DNA from: an uncultured Treponema sp.
GTDB taxonomy: Bacteria > Spirochaetota > Spirochaetia > Treponematales > Treponemataceae
Direction: 5' to 3'
DNA length: 49,908 nt
Assembly: GCA_937877515.1 (NCBI GenBank)
Contig: CALFIX010000071.1
Coordinates: forward strand, 1 to 49,908
Part shown: piece after piece, positions 15,078-24,161 of the stretch
Numbering within the stretch: the first letter of the stretch is position 1
Layout of the letters: each line of letters starts with the position of its first letter
Notes under the pieces: model-generated
Databases searched by the model: none
Told to the model about the DNA's origin: nothing
Seen by the model: only the letters and a program-made list of their open reading frames with translations
Translations under genes and position numbers: made by a program

Positions 15078-16466
15078 ATGAACAGTATAGCATTACATAG
15101 AAAAAAAATCTCTCGACCAATTATTAAAATTATGTTAAAGTTTTATTTACCATGGAGGAAAAATATTTCTAACATATTTAGGAGTTCTCCAGAACTTTAT
15201 AAAGACTCAAACTATCATATAGCACGATTTATCTCTTTAATCATCGGTATTCAGGGGCTTGTAATGACCTTTGTCTGCTTAAAGGATTCTAATTTTACAA
15301 TGGTGCTTGTGTCCATAATTTATGGACTGACAATGATTTCTACATTCTTTATAGTTACATTTACAAAAAACCTTTCTCTCTTTTACATTTTTATACCCCT
15401 GCTGGTCATTGGTCTGGAAATTATAAACCTGTACACTGGAGGAACTTCCGGATACGGAGTTATCTGGATGACTATGATTCCGCTTTTTACAATCTATCTT
15501 TTACCTTTAGCAGGTTTTATAACTCTTAACTCGGCAGTCTTATTAATTTTAATACTTGGAATGTGGACGCCTCTAAATAACTATACATATGACTACACTA
15601 AAGCTTTTGAATCTCGCTTACCGATTACCTTCGCAATAGAGCTTATTTTTTCTTTTTTTTTAAAGCAGAGAATTCAATTTACTGAAAAAGAACTGAAAAA
15701 ACAGAAAAATCTTCTGGCACAAGAAATTCAAAATGCATCTACAATTCAGGCAACATTTTTTAATCAGCATAATTATGCCTTTACAGATTGGGAAGTTGCA
15801 TTTAAAAACATTCCTATGGCTGGCGTTTCCGGAGACCTTTACGATATTTACCCAAAAGAAGACTCTTCTTCTACAGAACTTTCTGGATTAGGAATTTTTG
15901 ACATCTCAGGACACGGAATTTCTAGCGGCATAATAACTCTTCTTGCAAAAAATATTATCCGGCAAGAATTTTACAACGGAAGGGAAAAAGCCCTCTGGGA
16001 AACTGTTCAAACTATTAACGACCGTTTTATACTGGAAAAAGGAGACATTTCCAATTACATAACGGGTGTTATAGTAAAGGTAAATGAACAAAATATAGAA
16101 CTTGTAAACTCTGGTCATCAAAAACCGCTTTTATATACAAAAAAAACAGAAAGCTTCTCCTTTATAGAAAATTCTAAATATGCTTTTGGTGCAATTGGTC
16201 TTAACACTGTAGAGTCTTCTTACGACTCCCTTTTTATTAACATGGAAAGCGGAGATGAACTTATTCTTTACACAGACGGAATTTTAGACTGTACAAACCC
16301 GGAAGGCAATGCTTTTGGACAAGAGCTTCTTGTAGATTTCTTTAAGGCATACATAGAATATTCTCCGGAGTTTCAGGTAAAAGAATTATATGAAGACCTT
16401 TCTGATTTTATGAATAACAGTCCATTAAAAGACGACATGACTGTTGTCATATTAAAAAAGAAATAA
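15078..16466 (+). CDS. Membrane-bound PP2C-type serine phosphatase (SpoIIE/RsbU-like)
   Basis: 462-aa protein with about five to six N-terminal hydrophobic segments (residues 50-205), a short coiled linker (about 205-225) and a SpoIIE/PPM phosphatase domain to the end. Metal-binding acidic motifs are present: VSGDLYDIY, GIFDISGHGI, LYTDGILDCTN and KDDMTVVIL. Proteins of this plan dephosphorylate anti-sigma antagonists or other partners in response to a membrane signal; the partner is not encoded nearby. The start is uncertain: ATG at 15078 or, 18 codons later, at 15132; neither has a ribosome site. It is divergent from larC, whose promoter region it overlaps. Confidence 0.82.
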   Translation: MNSIALHRKKISRPIIKIMLKFYLPWRKNISNIFRSSPELYKDSNYHIARFISLIIGIQGLVMTFVCLKDSNFTMVLVSIIYGLTMISTFFIVTFTKNLSLFYIFIPLLVIGLEIINLYTGGTSGYGVIWMTMIPLFTIYLLPLAGFITLNSAVLLILILGMWTPLNNYTYDYTKAFESRLPITFAIELIFSFFLKQRIQFTEKELKKQKNLLAQEIQNASTIQATFFNQHNYAFTDWEVAFKNIPMAGVSGDLYDIYPKEDSSSTELSGLGIFDISGHGISSGIITLLAKNIIRQEFYNGREKALWETVQTINDRFILEKGDISNYITGVIVKVNEQNIELVNSGHQKPLLYTKKTESFSFIENSKYAFGAIGLNTVESSYDSLFINMESGDELILYTDGILDCTNPEGNAFGQELLVDFFKAYIEYSPEFQVKELYEDLSDFMNNSPLKDDMTVVILKKK

Positions 16467-16518
16467 GTGCAGCATATATATTGAAAAAAATCTGACTATA
16501 GTATACTTTACGAGCATT

Positions 16519-17208
16519 ATGAAAAAAAAGATAAATCAGTCTCTTAATTACAAACTTGCCGTAACAGGTGTACTTGGTGCTTTAAGCATAGTCTTGGCTC
16601 TTACCCCGCTCGGATACATTCAGTTAGGCGGATTAATCGTCATTACAGTAATGCACATTCCGGCAATACTTTCTACCCTTACAGCGGGGCTTGTACCGGG
16701 TATTGCAGTAGGCACTATTTTTGGTCTTACCAGTCTTATTCGTGCAGTAATGACAGGTGGCGGAGGAAATCCGTTCTTTATGAATCCGCTTGTTTCTGTT
16801 TTACCGCGTATGCTTTTCCCAATTGCAGTTTACTACATAAATAAAGCATTCTGTTTAATTCCTCACTTTCCAAAAACAGTTGCAGCTTCTCTTTCTGCAG
16901 CTTTTGGAACATTGTGCCACACAATGCTCGTTATGCTTTCCATTTACATAATTTATGGCGAAGCTTTAATGCAGGGGCTTTCACAGACATTCCAGAAATT
17001 TGGTTTTGACATGGCTGGCTTTAACGCAGTAACAGGTTACTTTGCAATGATTAGCGTAATGGAATTAACAAACGGCTTGTGGGAAATTTTAGGTGCAGTC
17101 GTAATTGTTACAGCCGTAATGGGAAGCATGTACGCAGTTAGCGGCAGAAAATCCAAACTCTCAAAATTAGAAGAAGAAACAGAAAACAACGAAGAAGAAA
17201 TTCGTTAA
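16519..17208 (+). CDS. ECF transporter substrate-binding (S) component
   Basis: 229-aa integral membrane protein, about six hydrophobic segments, with the pattern of energy-coupling-factor S components: LAVTGVLGALSIVLALTPLG, then IVITVMHIPAILSTLTAGLVPG, then NPLVSVLPRMLFPIA. The last block is found in pantothenate-like and related vitamin S components, so a vitamin substrate is likely but its identity is unclear. The shared ECF ATPases and T subunit must be elsewhere. An acidic tail (KLEEETENNEEEI) ends the protein. No ribosome site; a TATACT box at 16502-16507 lies only 11 nt before the ATG, so the leader is very short. Confidence 0.72.
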   Translation: MKKKINQSLNYKLAVTGVLGALSIVLALTPLGYIQLGGLIVITVMHIPAILSTLTAGLVPGIAVGTIFGLTSLIRAVMTGGGGNPFFMNPLVSVLPRMLFPIAVYYINKAFCLIPHFPKTVAASLSAAFGTLCHTMLVMLSIYIIYGEALMQGLSQTFQKFGFDMAGFNAVTGYFAMISVMELTNGLWEILGAVVIVTAVMGSMYAVSGRKSKLSKLEEETENNEEEIR

Positions 17209-17211
17209 ACC

Positions 17212-17282
17212 TACGCCCGATTGTAGCCGTTGCTTTAGCAAGCACGAAGTGCCGACAACGGCGAAAAGCGGGGAACTCGCCT
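17212..17282 (+). repeat. Possible divergent copy of repeat family B
   Basis: Begins TACGCCCG, like the copy at 36692, four bases after the S-component stop codon. It contains a 7-bp stem GCCGTTG/CAACGGC (17226-17262) and ends near GCGGGGAACTCGCC. Membership is weaker than for the other two copies. Confidence 0.4.
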
Positions 17283-17291
17283 TCTCATAAA

Positions 17292-17464
17292 ATAAAATTG
17301 TGATGAAAGCGTAGTGACGGAAAATGGGGTGACGAATTTGTCAAAGATGTAATTAAAAGAACAATTTCAAGATTGTAGTCAATAATACTTTCTAAACTTA
17401 GAGTTTCTTTTACACCCTCGTGGGGTCCCCATTTTACGACACGTAAGCGAAATCACAATTTTAT
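17292..17464. repeat. 173-bp element with 38-bp imperfect terminal inverted repeats
   Basis: The arms 17292-17329 and 17427-17464 match over the outer 13 bp (ATAAAATTGTGAT) and inner 9 bp (AAAATGGGG), with a diverged centre. About 97 bp lie between, without an open frame. It could be a MITE-like element, the fused ends of a lost insertion sequence, or a long structured RNA. No target duplication is visible. With the family B-like element it accounts for most of the 343-bp gap before trkA. Confidence 0.6.
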
Positions 17465-17539
17465 ATTGTTTATAGTAATTCACAACCGCTTTGTAATTTA
17501 AGTTTTGTCCAAACTACTAAACAAAATAAAAAAATATGC

Positions 17540-17545
17540 TATACT
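17540..17545 (+). promoter_or_regulatory. Extended -10 box directly in front of trkA
   Basis: TGCTATACT: TATACT with the upstream TG of an extended -10, 6 nt before the trkA ATG. No -35 at the right distance and no ribosome site, so transcription probably starts at or next to the ATG. Confidence 0.6.
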
Positions 17546-17551
17546 TACAGT

Positions 17552-18994
17552 ATGAAAATAGTGATTATAGGAGCAGGCTTTACCGGAATTCAGCTTGCAA
17601 AGCGCCTTATCAATGAAAAAAACGATGTAATCTTAATAGACAACGACGAAGACACCGTACGTCATGCCTCCAACCGATTAGACTGCACTGTTGTTCAGGC
17701 AGACGGAAACAACCTTAACAACTTAGAAGAAGCTGGCATTGCAAAAGCAGACGCTCTTGTTACCGTTACAGACAACGACGAAATCAACATGATTACATGT
17801 TCTTTAGTTGATGCAGTCTACCCTCATCTTTTAAAAATTGCCCGCGTAAGAAATTATGCTTACTACGTAAACACCGCTCAGGCTGCAAAACATCATGCAG
17901 AAACATTTGCAGGTAACCACAGACCTCTTTACGGTATAGACTTCATGATTCACCCGGACGTAGAAGCTGCCGACGCAATTGTAAGAGCTGTAGAACACGG
18001 AGCTTTAAGTGATGTTGTAAGTTTCGGAAATGATGAATTTGAACTTACAACTTTACAGGTAACTCGTGGTTCAAAAATAGATGGCATTGCAATAAAAAAC
18101 ATTAGGACACTTTCTTCTATTTCGTTCATTGTTGTTTACCTGGAAACAAAAAAAGGCTCTTCTCTTCCAAGTGGCGACACCATTATTCATGCAGGAGACT
18201 TTGTTGGAGTTCTTACAAAAAAAGAAAACATTTCTAACCTTGCAGAACTTTTTGGTTCCAAGATGGATACTCTAAAAAAAATTGCACTTGTTGGAGCCGG
18301 TCGCATTGGCGACATAGTTGCAGAACACTTAATAGAAAAAGGAAAGTCTTCTTTCTTTAAGAGATTATTTGGTTCCCAGCAAAACACTCTTGCACAAAAC
18401 TTTGTAATTGTAGATGACAACGAAGAAAACTGCAAAGCCGCAAGCGAAAAATATCCTTCTGCAAAAATATTTAGGGCAGACATTACAGATGAAAACTTTG
18501 TAAGAGACGAAGGACTTGATAAATTTAATCTTGTAATCTGTGCAACACAAAATCATGAAATGAACATGGTTGTTTCTGCATACTTGGAATCTCTTGGTGT
18601 AGAAAAGACTGTTGCCCTCGTTGCTCACTCAGCATTTGCAGACATTGCAAGAAAAATTGGCGTAGATGTTGCAGTACCTTTGCGAGATGCCATTGTAGAC
18701 AGTATTCTAAGTCACTTAAGAGGCAAAGCTGTTACAGGTGTTCATACAGTTTCTAACGGTCACTTTGAAATTGTAGAATGTGACTTACCTTCTACAAGCA
18801 AAGTTGTTGGAAAAGCTCTTAAAGACATTGCAAACCCCGGTGAATATCTTTTACTCTTAATCAGAAAGCCAGGAAGTCCTAACTACGAACTTCCAAGCGG
18901 TAACACAACTCTTTCTGCAGGAGACCACCTGGTTCTTATAGAAAAAACCGGTAACAGAAAAACTCTAAATCTTTTTAGCGGTGTAAACCTTTAG
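17552..18994 (+). CDS. trkA: Trk potassium uptake regulatory subunit TrkA
   Basis: Cytoplasmic NAD(H)-binding gating subunit of the Trk K+ channel. 480 aa with the duplicated layout RCK_N-RCK_C-RCK_N-RCK_C. The first Rossmann motif GAGFTGIQLAKRL is at 7-19 with acidic LIDNDED at 28-34. The second, VGAGRIGDIVAEHL, is at 247-260, and RCK_C domains lie at about 155-225 and 395-470. The second half has a short insert (FFKRLFGSQQNTLAQ) between its first helix and second strand. It is followed 13 bp later by trkH, completing the system. It has no Shine-Dalgarno and an extended -10 box 6 nt before the ATG, so the mRNA is probably leaderless. Confidence 0.95.
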   Translation: MKIVIIGAGFTGIQLAKRLINEKNDVILIDNDEDTVRHASNRLDCTVVQADGNNLNNLEEAGIAKADALVTVTDNDEINMITCSLVDAVYPHLLKIARVRNYAYYVNTAQAAKHHAETFAGNHRPLYGIDFMIHPDVEAADAIVRAVEHGALSDVVSFGNDEFELTTLQVTRGSKIDGIAIKNIRTLSSISFIVVYLETKKGSSLPSGDTIIHAGDFVGVLTKKENISNLAELFGSKMDTLKKIALVGAGRIGDIVAEHLIEKGKSSFFKRLFGSQQNTLAQNFVIVDDNEENCKAASEKYPSAKIFRADITDENFVRDEGLDKFNLVICATQNHEMNMVVSAYLESLGVEKTVALVAHSAFADIARKIGVDVAVPLRDAIVDSILSHLRGKAVTGVHTVSNGHFEIVECDLPSTSKVVGKALKDIANPGEYLLLLIRKPGSPNYELPSGNTTLSAGDHLVLIEKTGNRKTLNLFSGVNL

Positions 18995-19007
18995 CGGAGG
19001 CAAAAAG

Positions 19008-20450
19008 ATGTTTTTAACTATTTCAAAAATTGTCTCGGCTATTATGGCAATTGTTGGTACTACCTTTATTATTCCTCTTAGCGTAGCTCTAGTCTACAAA
19101 GAAACTCAGGCCTACATGCCATTTTTAATTCCAATGCTTTCTAGCTGGATTCTTTTTACATTCATTTTTGTTCTGGGCCGAAAGAAAAAAATTAAGCTCA
19201 CTGCAAAAAGTTCTTTTGTTGTTGTAGCACTCGCCTGGATAGTGGCAAGCTTATTTGGAGCAATTCCCCTTTATGCAAGTGGTGCAATTAAAAGCATTAC
19301 AGATGCTGTCTTTGAAAGCTTTTCAGGCTTTACCACTACCGGTTCTACAATACTTACAGAAGTAGAATCTTTACCGCGGTCAATAAACCTATGGAGGTGT
19401 CAGACACACTGGCTTGGAGGCATGGGTATTGTTGCGTTAACAGTTGCACTCCTCCCAATTTTAGGCGTCGGAGGCTTTCAGCTTATTAAGGCAGAAACAA
19501 CAGGGCCGGAAAAAGGAAAGCTTACTCCAAAAATTGCAACAACTGCAAAGGTATTATGGTTTATATACATTGCACTTACCGTTACAGAAGCAATCCTCTT
19601 ACGCATCTTCGGAATGGATACCGTAGATGCCATAAGCCACGCATTTTCAACGCTTGGAACAGGCGGACTTTCTACAAGAAATGCCAGCATAGGCTCTTAT
19701 AATTCTTCTGCAATAGACATAATTGTAACAACCTTTATGTTTTTGGGCGGAATAAATTTTAGCATGTACTACTATCTGTTTACAAAAAAAACAGAAGACA
19801 TTCGCAACAACTCAGAGTTAAAAGTTTACATCTCAATTGTTTTTATAGCTTGCCTTTCCATTACACTTTTAGAACTTAACCACTACGGCTCTTTTTTTAA
19901 GTCACTAAGATTTTCTTCATTTAATGCAATAAGCATAATGAGTACTACAGGCTTTTCAACAGATGATTTTACAACGTGGTGTCCGGCAAGCCAGGTTATA
20001 ATTTTTATACTCTTCTTAATAGGAGGCTGTTCAGGTTCAACTTCTGGCGGCGTAAAAGTTATTCGCTGGGTAATTCTTTCTAAACAACTTCATAACGAAA
20101 TTCAGCGCATGCTGCATCCTCAAGGAATTTTTACAATTCGCATAAATAAAAGAGCCGGCAGAAAAGATGTAGTATTTAATGTTGCAGCTTTCTTTTTTGT
20201 ATGGGGAATTATAATCTTAGCTCTTACTTTCTTTGCCTGTTGTTTTGGATTAGATATTTTTACCTCATTTACAGGAGCTTTAAGTATGGTAGGAAACATT
20301 GGACCAGGCTTTGGAAGCTTAGGTCCCAGCTGCAATTTTTCCTTTTTAGCAGCACCTGTAAAATGGGTCTATTGTATTGCAATGCTTGCAGGTCGTTTAG
20401 AGTTTTTTACAATTATTGTATTTTTAAGCCCAGCTTTCTGGAAAAAATAA
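19008..20450 (+). CDS. trkH: Trk potassium uptake channel subunit TrkH
   Basis: Membrane pore subunit of the Trk K+ system, 480 aa, built from four membrane-pore-membrane repeats. Selectivity-filter regions are visible: FSGFTTTGSTIL (first), FSTLGTGGLSTRNASIG (second), NAISIMSTTGFSTDDF (third) and LSMVGNIGPGFGSLGP (fourth). The C-terminal AGRLEFFTIIVFLSPAFW is typical of TrkH. A GGAGG ribosome site precedes the ATG and the gene sits 13 bp after trkA, so the two are co-expressed. Two more membrane-associated genes follow in the same direction. Confidence 0.95.
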   Translation: MFLTISKIVSAIMAIVGTTFIIPLSVALVYKETQAYMPFLIPMLSSWILFTFIFVLGRKKKIKLTAKSSFVVVALAWIVASLFGAIPLYASGAIKSITDAVFESFSGFTTTGSTILTEVESLPRSINLWRCQTHWLGGMGIVALTVALLPILGVGGFQLIKAETTGPEKGKLTPKIATTAKVLWFIYIALTVTEAILLRIFGMDTVDAISHAFSTLGTGGLSTRNASIGSYNSSAIDIIVTTFMFLGGINFSMYYYLFTKKTEDIRNNSELKVYISIVFIACLSITLLELNHYGSFFKSLRFSSFNAISIMSTTGFSTDDFTTWCPASQVIIFILFLIGGCSGSTSGGVKVIRWVILSKQLHNEIQRMLHPQGIFTIRINKRAGRKDVVFNVAAFFFVWGIIILALTFFACCFGLDIFTSFTGALSMVGNIGPGFGSLGPSCNFSFLAAPVKWVYCIAMLAGRLEFFTIIVFLSPAFWKK

Positions 20451-20518
20451 AAAGTGGACGTTTACTATAAAAAATATTATTATAAAAAAAGCCTAAAAGC
20501 TTTAGGTGAGGAGTAAAA

Positions 20519-21238
20519 ATGTTTAACAGAAAATCTTACAAAGAAATTGCAAAAAAGCAATTAAAAGGTCGCTACACAACGCCTGTTCTAGTAACTCTAG
20601 TCATTGCCCTTATTACAGCAGTTTTAGGACTGCCAGGATTTATAGAAGCATTTAAGAGTGGTTCTTACAACGCAATCACAAGTCATAACGGGTTTTATTT
20701 TTCAAGCGAATACACTGCCCCAGAAACATATTCTTTATTAATTACACTAATAACACTTTTTATTACAGGTGTTTTAGAAATTGCAGAAACAAACCTATAT
20801 GTAACACTCTCACGCACAACAGAAAAGATAAGCTTTAGTACATTTATAAAAGGCTTTTCTCTCTGGCTAAAAGGATTCCTTGGTTATCTTTGGATGGCAT
20901 TGTGGATTTTTCTCTGGTCACTTCTCTTTTTTATTCCGGGAATTGTAAAATCTTTTTCTTATTCACAGATGTTTTTTATTCTTGTTGAGCATCCAAATGT
21001 CGGCGTAAGAAAAGCCATGAGGCTTAGTAAAGAAATGACACGAGGTTTTAAAGGCGACCTATTTGTAATGTACCTTAGCTTTATTGGCTGGAACATTCTT
21101 GCCTTATGCACTTGTGGAATACTTTTCCTATGGCTCATTCCATACCAGAACATGGCTTTTACAAACGCATATCACGCATTAAAGGCCAGGGCAATAAACA
21201 CAAATGTTTTACATGCAGAAGATTTTGAAACAAATTAA
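20519..21238 (+). CDS. DUF975-family integral membrane protein
   Basis: 239-aa membrane protein of the DUF975 family (unknown function), recognised from the N-terminal FNRKSYKEIAKKQLKGRY, the central FFIPGIVKSFSYSQMFFILVEHP and the following KAMRLSKEMTRGFKGDLFVMYLSFIGW. About five to six hydrophobic segments. A good GGTGAGGAG site lies before the ATG. It lies 68 bp after trkH and 14 bp before sppA, so it is probably co-transcribed with sppA and perhaps with trkAH. Confidence 0.85.
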   Translation: MFNRKSYKEIAKKQLKGRYTTPVLVTLVIALITAVLGLPGFIEAFKSGSYNAITSHNGFYFSSEYTAPETYSLLITLITLFITGVLEIAETNLYVTLSRTTEKISFSTFIKGFSLWLKGFLGYLWMALWIFLWSLLFFIPGIVKSFSYSQMFFILVEHPNVGVRKAMRLSKEMTRGFKGDLFVMYLSFIGWNILALCTCGILFLWLIPYQNMAFTNAYHALKARAINTNVLHAEDFETN

Positions 21239-21252
21239 AAGAGGACAAATAA

Positions 21253-22305
21253 ATGGACGAAAACAAAACAAAAAAATCTAAAAGCGGGCTTATAGTCTTT
21301 ATAATAATTATAGCACTAACTGTAGCTCTTACAGTTTTTCAGATTATTTCTTCTACAATTTCTCCAAAGCCCAAAGCAAACTTTAAAAAAGTTCCTACCC
21401 CAAAAACTCCATTAACTTGGAATTTCAACATGGGTAAGGATTTTAAAAAGCAAAAAAGACTCTCCCCTAACGAAGACTATATTGCAAAAATCTACATTGA
21501 GGGCGTCATAGAAGAGGGCAACGAAAGCTACAACCAGGAATGGCTTTTAGAAACAATTGATAGCCTCATGAACGACAAGAACAACGTAGCTGCAATTCTT
21601 TTTATAGATTCCCCTGGAGGAGCAGTTTACCAGGCAGACGAAGTTTACCTAAAACTTTTAGAATACAAAAAATCAAAACCACTCTACGCCTACATGGGCT
21701 CGCTTGCGGCTAGCGGAGGTTACTACATAGCCTGTGCAAGTGACTACATAATGGCAAACCGCAATACACTCACAGGTAGCATTGGTGTTATAGCAGGTCA
21801 AAACTTAGACCTTACAGGGCTTATGGAAAAAGTTGGAGTCAAAAGCACAACAATTCATGCAGGTGCAAACAAAAACATGGGAAGCTTTAATGAACCGCTT
21901 TCGCAAGAGCAGAAAGATATTTTGCAATCCATTGCAGACGAATGTTACGAGCAGTTTACAGACATTGTTGTAAAAAGCAGACCCCTTACAAAAGAAGAAG
22001 TTCTAAACCTTGCAGACGGCCGCATCTACACAGCAAAGCAGGCACAAACAAATGGGCTAATAGACTCAATCGGAAGTTTTGATGATGCTGTAAGCAGAAT
22101 GCAAAATAAAGAATTTGACTACAAAGATTTAGAAGTAATAGACTACAAGTACGAACCGGAATTTAACTTTTACTCCATGCTCCGTGGTGTTGCAAGCGAC
22201 ATTACAAAAAAAGCTAACTCCTCTTCTTTAATGCCAGAAGCTGTAGAAAAAGCTATTACACCTAAAACTCCATATCCTGCATATTTCTACGATTCAGGAA
22301 AATAA
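21253..22305 (+). CDS. sppA: Signal peptide peptidase SppA
   Basis: Membrane-anchored serine protease that clears cleaved signal peptides. 350 aa, one N-terminal membrane helix (about 13-34), catalytic domain outside. This is the short, single-domain form. Nucleophile Ser154 sits in AASGGYYIA and the general-base Lys207 in GANKNMGS, 53 residues apart, close to the spacing in short SppA proteins. FIDSPGGAVYQADE forms the expected oxyanion-side strand. It follows the DUF975 gene by 14 bp. The stop is followed by a 145-bp gap with a perfect inverted repeat before convergent recX. Confidence 0.92.
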   Translation: MDENKTKKSKSGLIVFIIIIALTVALTVFQIISSTISPKPKANFKKVPTPKTPLTWNFNMGKDFKKQKRLSPNEDYIAKIYIEGVIEEGNESYNQEWLLETIDSLMNDKNNVAAILFIDSPGGAVYQADEVYLKLLEYKKSKPLYAYMGSLAASGGYYIACASDYIMANRNTLTGSIGVIAGQNLDLTGLMEKVGVKSTTIHAGANKNMGSFNEPLSQEQKDILQSIADECYEQFTDIVVKSRPLTKEEVLNLADGRIYTAKQAQTNGLIDSIGSFDDAVSRMQNKEFDYKDLEVIDYKYEPEFNFYSMLRGVASDITKKANSSSLMPEAVEKAITPKTPYPAYFYDSGK

Positions 22306-22343
22306 AATGCCTTTTGAAAAGTCCTAAACGTATGCTTATTCGT

Positions 22344-22377
22344 AAGCGTGATTTAAGGGCCCCCTTAAATCACGCTT
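22344..22377. repeat. Perfect 16-bp inverted repeat between convergent genes
   Basis: AAGCGTGATTTAAGGG, two bases (CC), then its exact reverse complement. Preceded by an overlapping GCTTA-TTCG-TAAGC hairpin. No T run on either strand, so it is not a standard terminator, although it lies between the convergent sppA and recX stop codons. Confidence 0.7.
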
Positions 22378-22450
22378 CGCTTCAAAAACAATTCCCACCG
22401 CAAGGCACTTCATCGCCCCGCATAGCCCGGCTTCTACTCAGAACTCACAC

Positions 22451-23140
22451 TTAATTGGACTTATCAAAATTTTCATCAAGTACAGATTTTATAATTTTAG
22501 AAGGAAAACCTAATCTCATAAGGGAGGCATAAAGTTTTTTTTCATCAATATCTTTCTTAGACCGGGTTATTTTTCTATAAGCTCTCTCGCATAATGCTTT
22601 TTCGCTTTTATCTTCAAAAAACTCATTTAATGCTTTTTCGTACGAATCTTTTTTTATACCACGAGAAGAAAGCTCTGCCTCTAATTTACGGCGACCCTCA
22701 GCATGGTCAATAGAACGGCTTCTAAGCCAGGCACCTGCAAAACGCTCATCACTTAAATAGCCTGCTTCCTCTAAAAAATCAAGTGCAATACTAACTGCAT
22801 TCTTATCCAGACCTTTTTTTAAAAGCTTTTGTGCAAGACCTGCCCTGCTCTGTTCTGCCCGAGCCAAATACGTCATTGCAGCACTTTCACAGGCATACAC
22901 CAAAGCCGCATGCAAAATATCTTCGGTATCTCCTTCATCAAAAACACCCGCACTGCCTGGAAGAAGATTTTCACTTGGCAAAAAAAGACTATCTTCTTCA
23001 GAAAGCGAGCCATTCACACAAACAAGACGCTCTTCTTTAACACGAGTCAAATATTCTGCACGCAAAAAAAATGCAGACCCTGCATCCGGCGTAATTTTAT
23101 ATACACCTGGCAAAGTCTGCTTAATACCGCGAATAACCAA
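22451..23140 (-). CDS. recX: RecX family regulatory protein
   Basis: Modulator of RecA filament growth. 229 aa with an extended N-terminus (about 1-75) followed by three RecX three-helix repeats: AMTYLARAEQSRAGLAQKLLKKG, then FLEEAGYLSDERFAGAWLRSR with GRRKLEAELSSRGI, and the C-terminal KLYASLMRLGFPSKIIKSVLDE. The start appears to be TTG at 23140; no ATG lies nearby in frame. It begins 21 bp after the rpsI stop on the same strand, so it is probably translated from the rplM-rpsI mRNA. recA is not in the window. Confidence 0.85.
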   Translation of the reverse strand: MVIRGIKQTLPGVYKITPDAGSAFFLRAEYLTRVKEERLVCVNGSLSEEDSLFLPSENLLPGSAGVFDEGDTEDILHAALVYACESAAMTYLARAEQSRAGLAQKLLKKGLDKNAVSIALDFLEEAGYLSDERFAGAWLRSRSIDHAEGRRKLEAELSSRGIKKDSYEKALNEFFEDKSEKALCERAYRKITRSKKDIDEKKLYASLMRLGFPSKIIKSVLDENFDKSN

Positions 23141-23161
23141 GTTATCTCAAAACCAAAAAGT

Positions 23162-23554
23162 TTAGCGCTTAGAGAACTGGAATCTGCGGCGAGCACCACG
23201 CTGACCGTACTTCTTGCGTTCAACCATGCGGCTGTCGCGAGTAAGGTAACCGTTAGCTTTAAGAGATGTGCGGTTATCAGGATCTACCTGTGTAAGGGCA
23301 CGTGAAAGTCCATGTAAACAAGCAGCTGCCTGTCCGTTAAGACCACCACCAGTTACGTTAATAAGAATGTCAAACTTGTTGTCGCTTGATGTAACCAAAA
23401 GAGGCTGACGTACAAGACGAACCTGTTCTGCAGAAGCAAAGTAATCCTTTACATCTTTTCCGTTAACAACAATCTTTCCAGAGCCTTCGCGAAGGAAAAC
23501 GCGAGCAGTGGAAGTCTTTCTTCTACCTGTACCAATTGCAATATTCTTAACCAC
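23162..23554 (-). CDS. rpsI: 30S ribosomal protein S9
   Basis: Full-length S9, 130 aa. It has the N-terminal GTGRRKTSTARVFLREGSG, the mid-protein TGGGLNGQAAACLHGLSRAL, and the basic tail RKKYGQRGARRRFQFSKR whose last residues reach the ribosomal P site. It lies 12 bp after rplM, the usual pair, and is followed by recX. Confidence 0.97.
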   Translation of the reverse strand: MVKNIAIGTGRRKTSTARVFLREGSGKIVVNGKDVKDYFASAEQVRLVRQPLLVTSSDNKFDILINVTGGGLNGQAAACLHGLSRALTQVDPDNRTSLKANGYLTRDSRMVERKKYGQRGARRRFQFSKR

Positions 23555-23566
23555 GATAAACTCCTA

Positions 23567-23995
23567 TTACACTTCTAAAGGCTTTGGATTCTGTGCAGCA
23601 TGAGGATGTTCTGCACCTTCATAAATCTTTAAGTTACCAATCATCTTGCGGCCAAGGCGATTGTGGGGAAGCATACCTGCAATTGTGCGGCGTAAAGGTT
23701 CTGTAGGATGACGTTCGATAAGCTTGTTAAAAGAATATGAGCGAAGTCCGCCAACATAACCTGTGTAATGACGATAAAGCATATCATCAGCCTTATTGCC
23801 AGTAACCTGAATTTTGTCTGCGTTGATGATAACTACAAAATCTCCACATTCTGCATTTGGAGTATAAGTAGCCTTGTTCTTACCGCGGAGTACACTTGCG
23901 GCTTTTGCAGCAACACGGCCTAATGTCTTACCGTCTGCGTCAATAACGTACCAGTCCTGCTGGAAACCGTCTTCTTTTGTAAAAATAGTTTTCAT
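23567..23995 (-). CDS. rplM: 50S ribosomal protein L13
   Basis: Full-length L13, 142 aa. It shows WYVIDADGKTLGRVAAKAAS near the N-terminus, GDFVVIINADKIQVTGNKADD in the middle, and ERHPTEPLRRTIAGMLPHNRLG. GAAGG lies 9 nt before the ATG. A promoter at 24096-24125 gives a leader of about 95 nt with stem-loop potential (for example 24013-24031), where autogenous control of the operon could act. Confidence 0.97.
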   Translation of the reverse strand: MKTIFTKEDGFQQDWYVIDADGKTLGRVAAKAASVLRGKNKATYTPNAECGDFVVIINADKIQVTGNKADDMLYRHYTGYVGGLRSYSFNKLIERHPTEPLRRTIAGMLPHNRLGRKMIGNLKIYEGAEHPHAAQNPKPLEV

Positions 23996-24095
23996 GTATG
24001 TATACCTTCACATAAAGTTGCGTTCGCCACTTTGCATCTAGCTTTGAACGTATGCAAGTAATGAGCATTTACTTACACAATATACGGGGTAAGCG

Positions 24096-24125
24096 AATAT
24101 ATCACGTTTAAAGCTTTTTAGTCAA
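24096..24125 (-). promoter_or_regulatory. Promoter of the rplM-rpsI-recX operon
   Basis: Minus strand: TTGACT (24120-24125), 18 bp, TATATT (24096-24101), giving a leader of about 95 nt before rplM. Confidence 0.65.
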
Positions 24126-24161
24126 TGGAACAAACACATTTTTACAGGAATCTGCAAAGAA

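Noticed and set aside
16467..16518. A vitamin riboswitch in front of the ECF S component
   Set aside because: Only 52 bp separate the genes and the -10 box lies 11 nt before the ATG, leaving no room for an aptamer.
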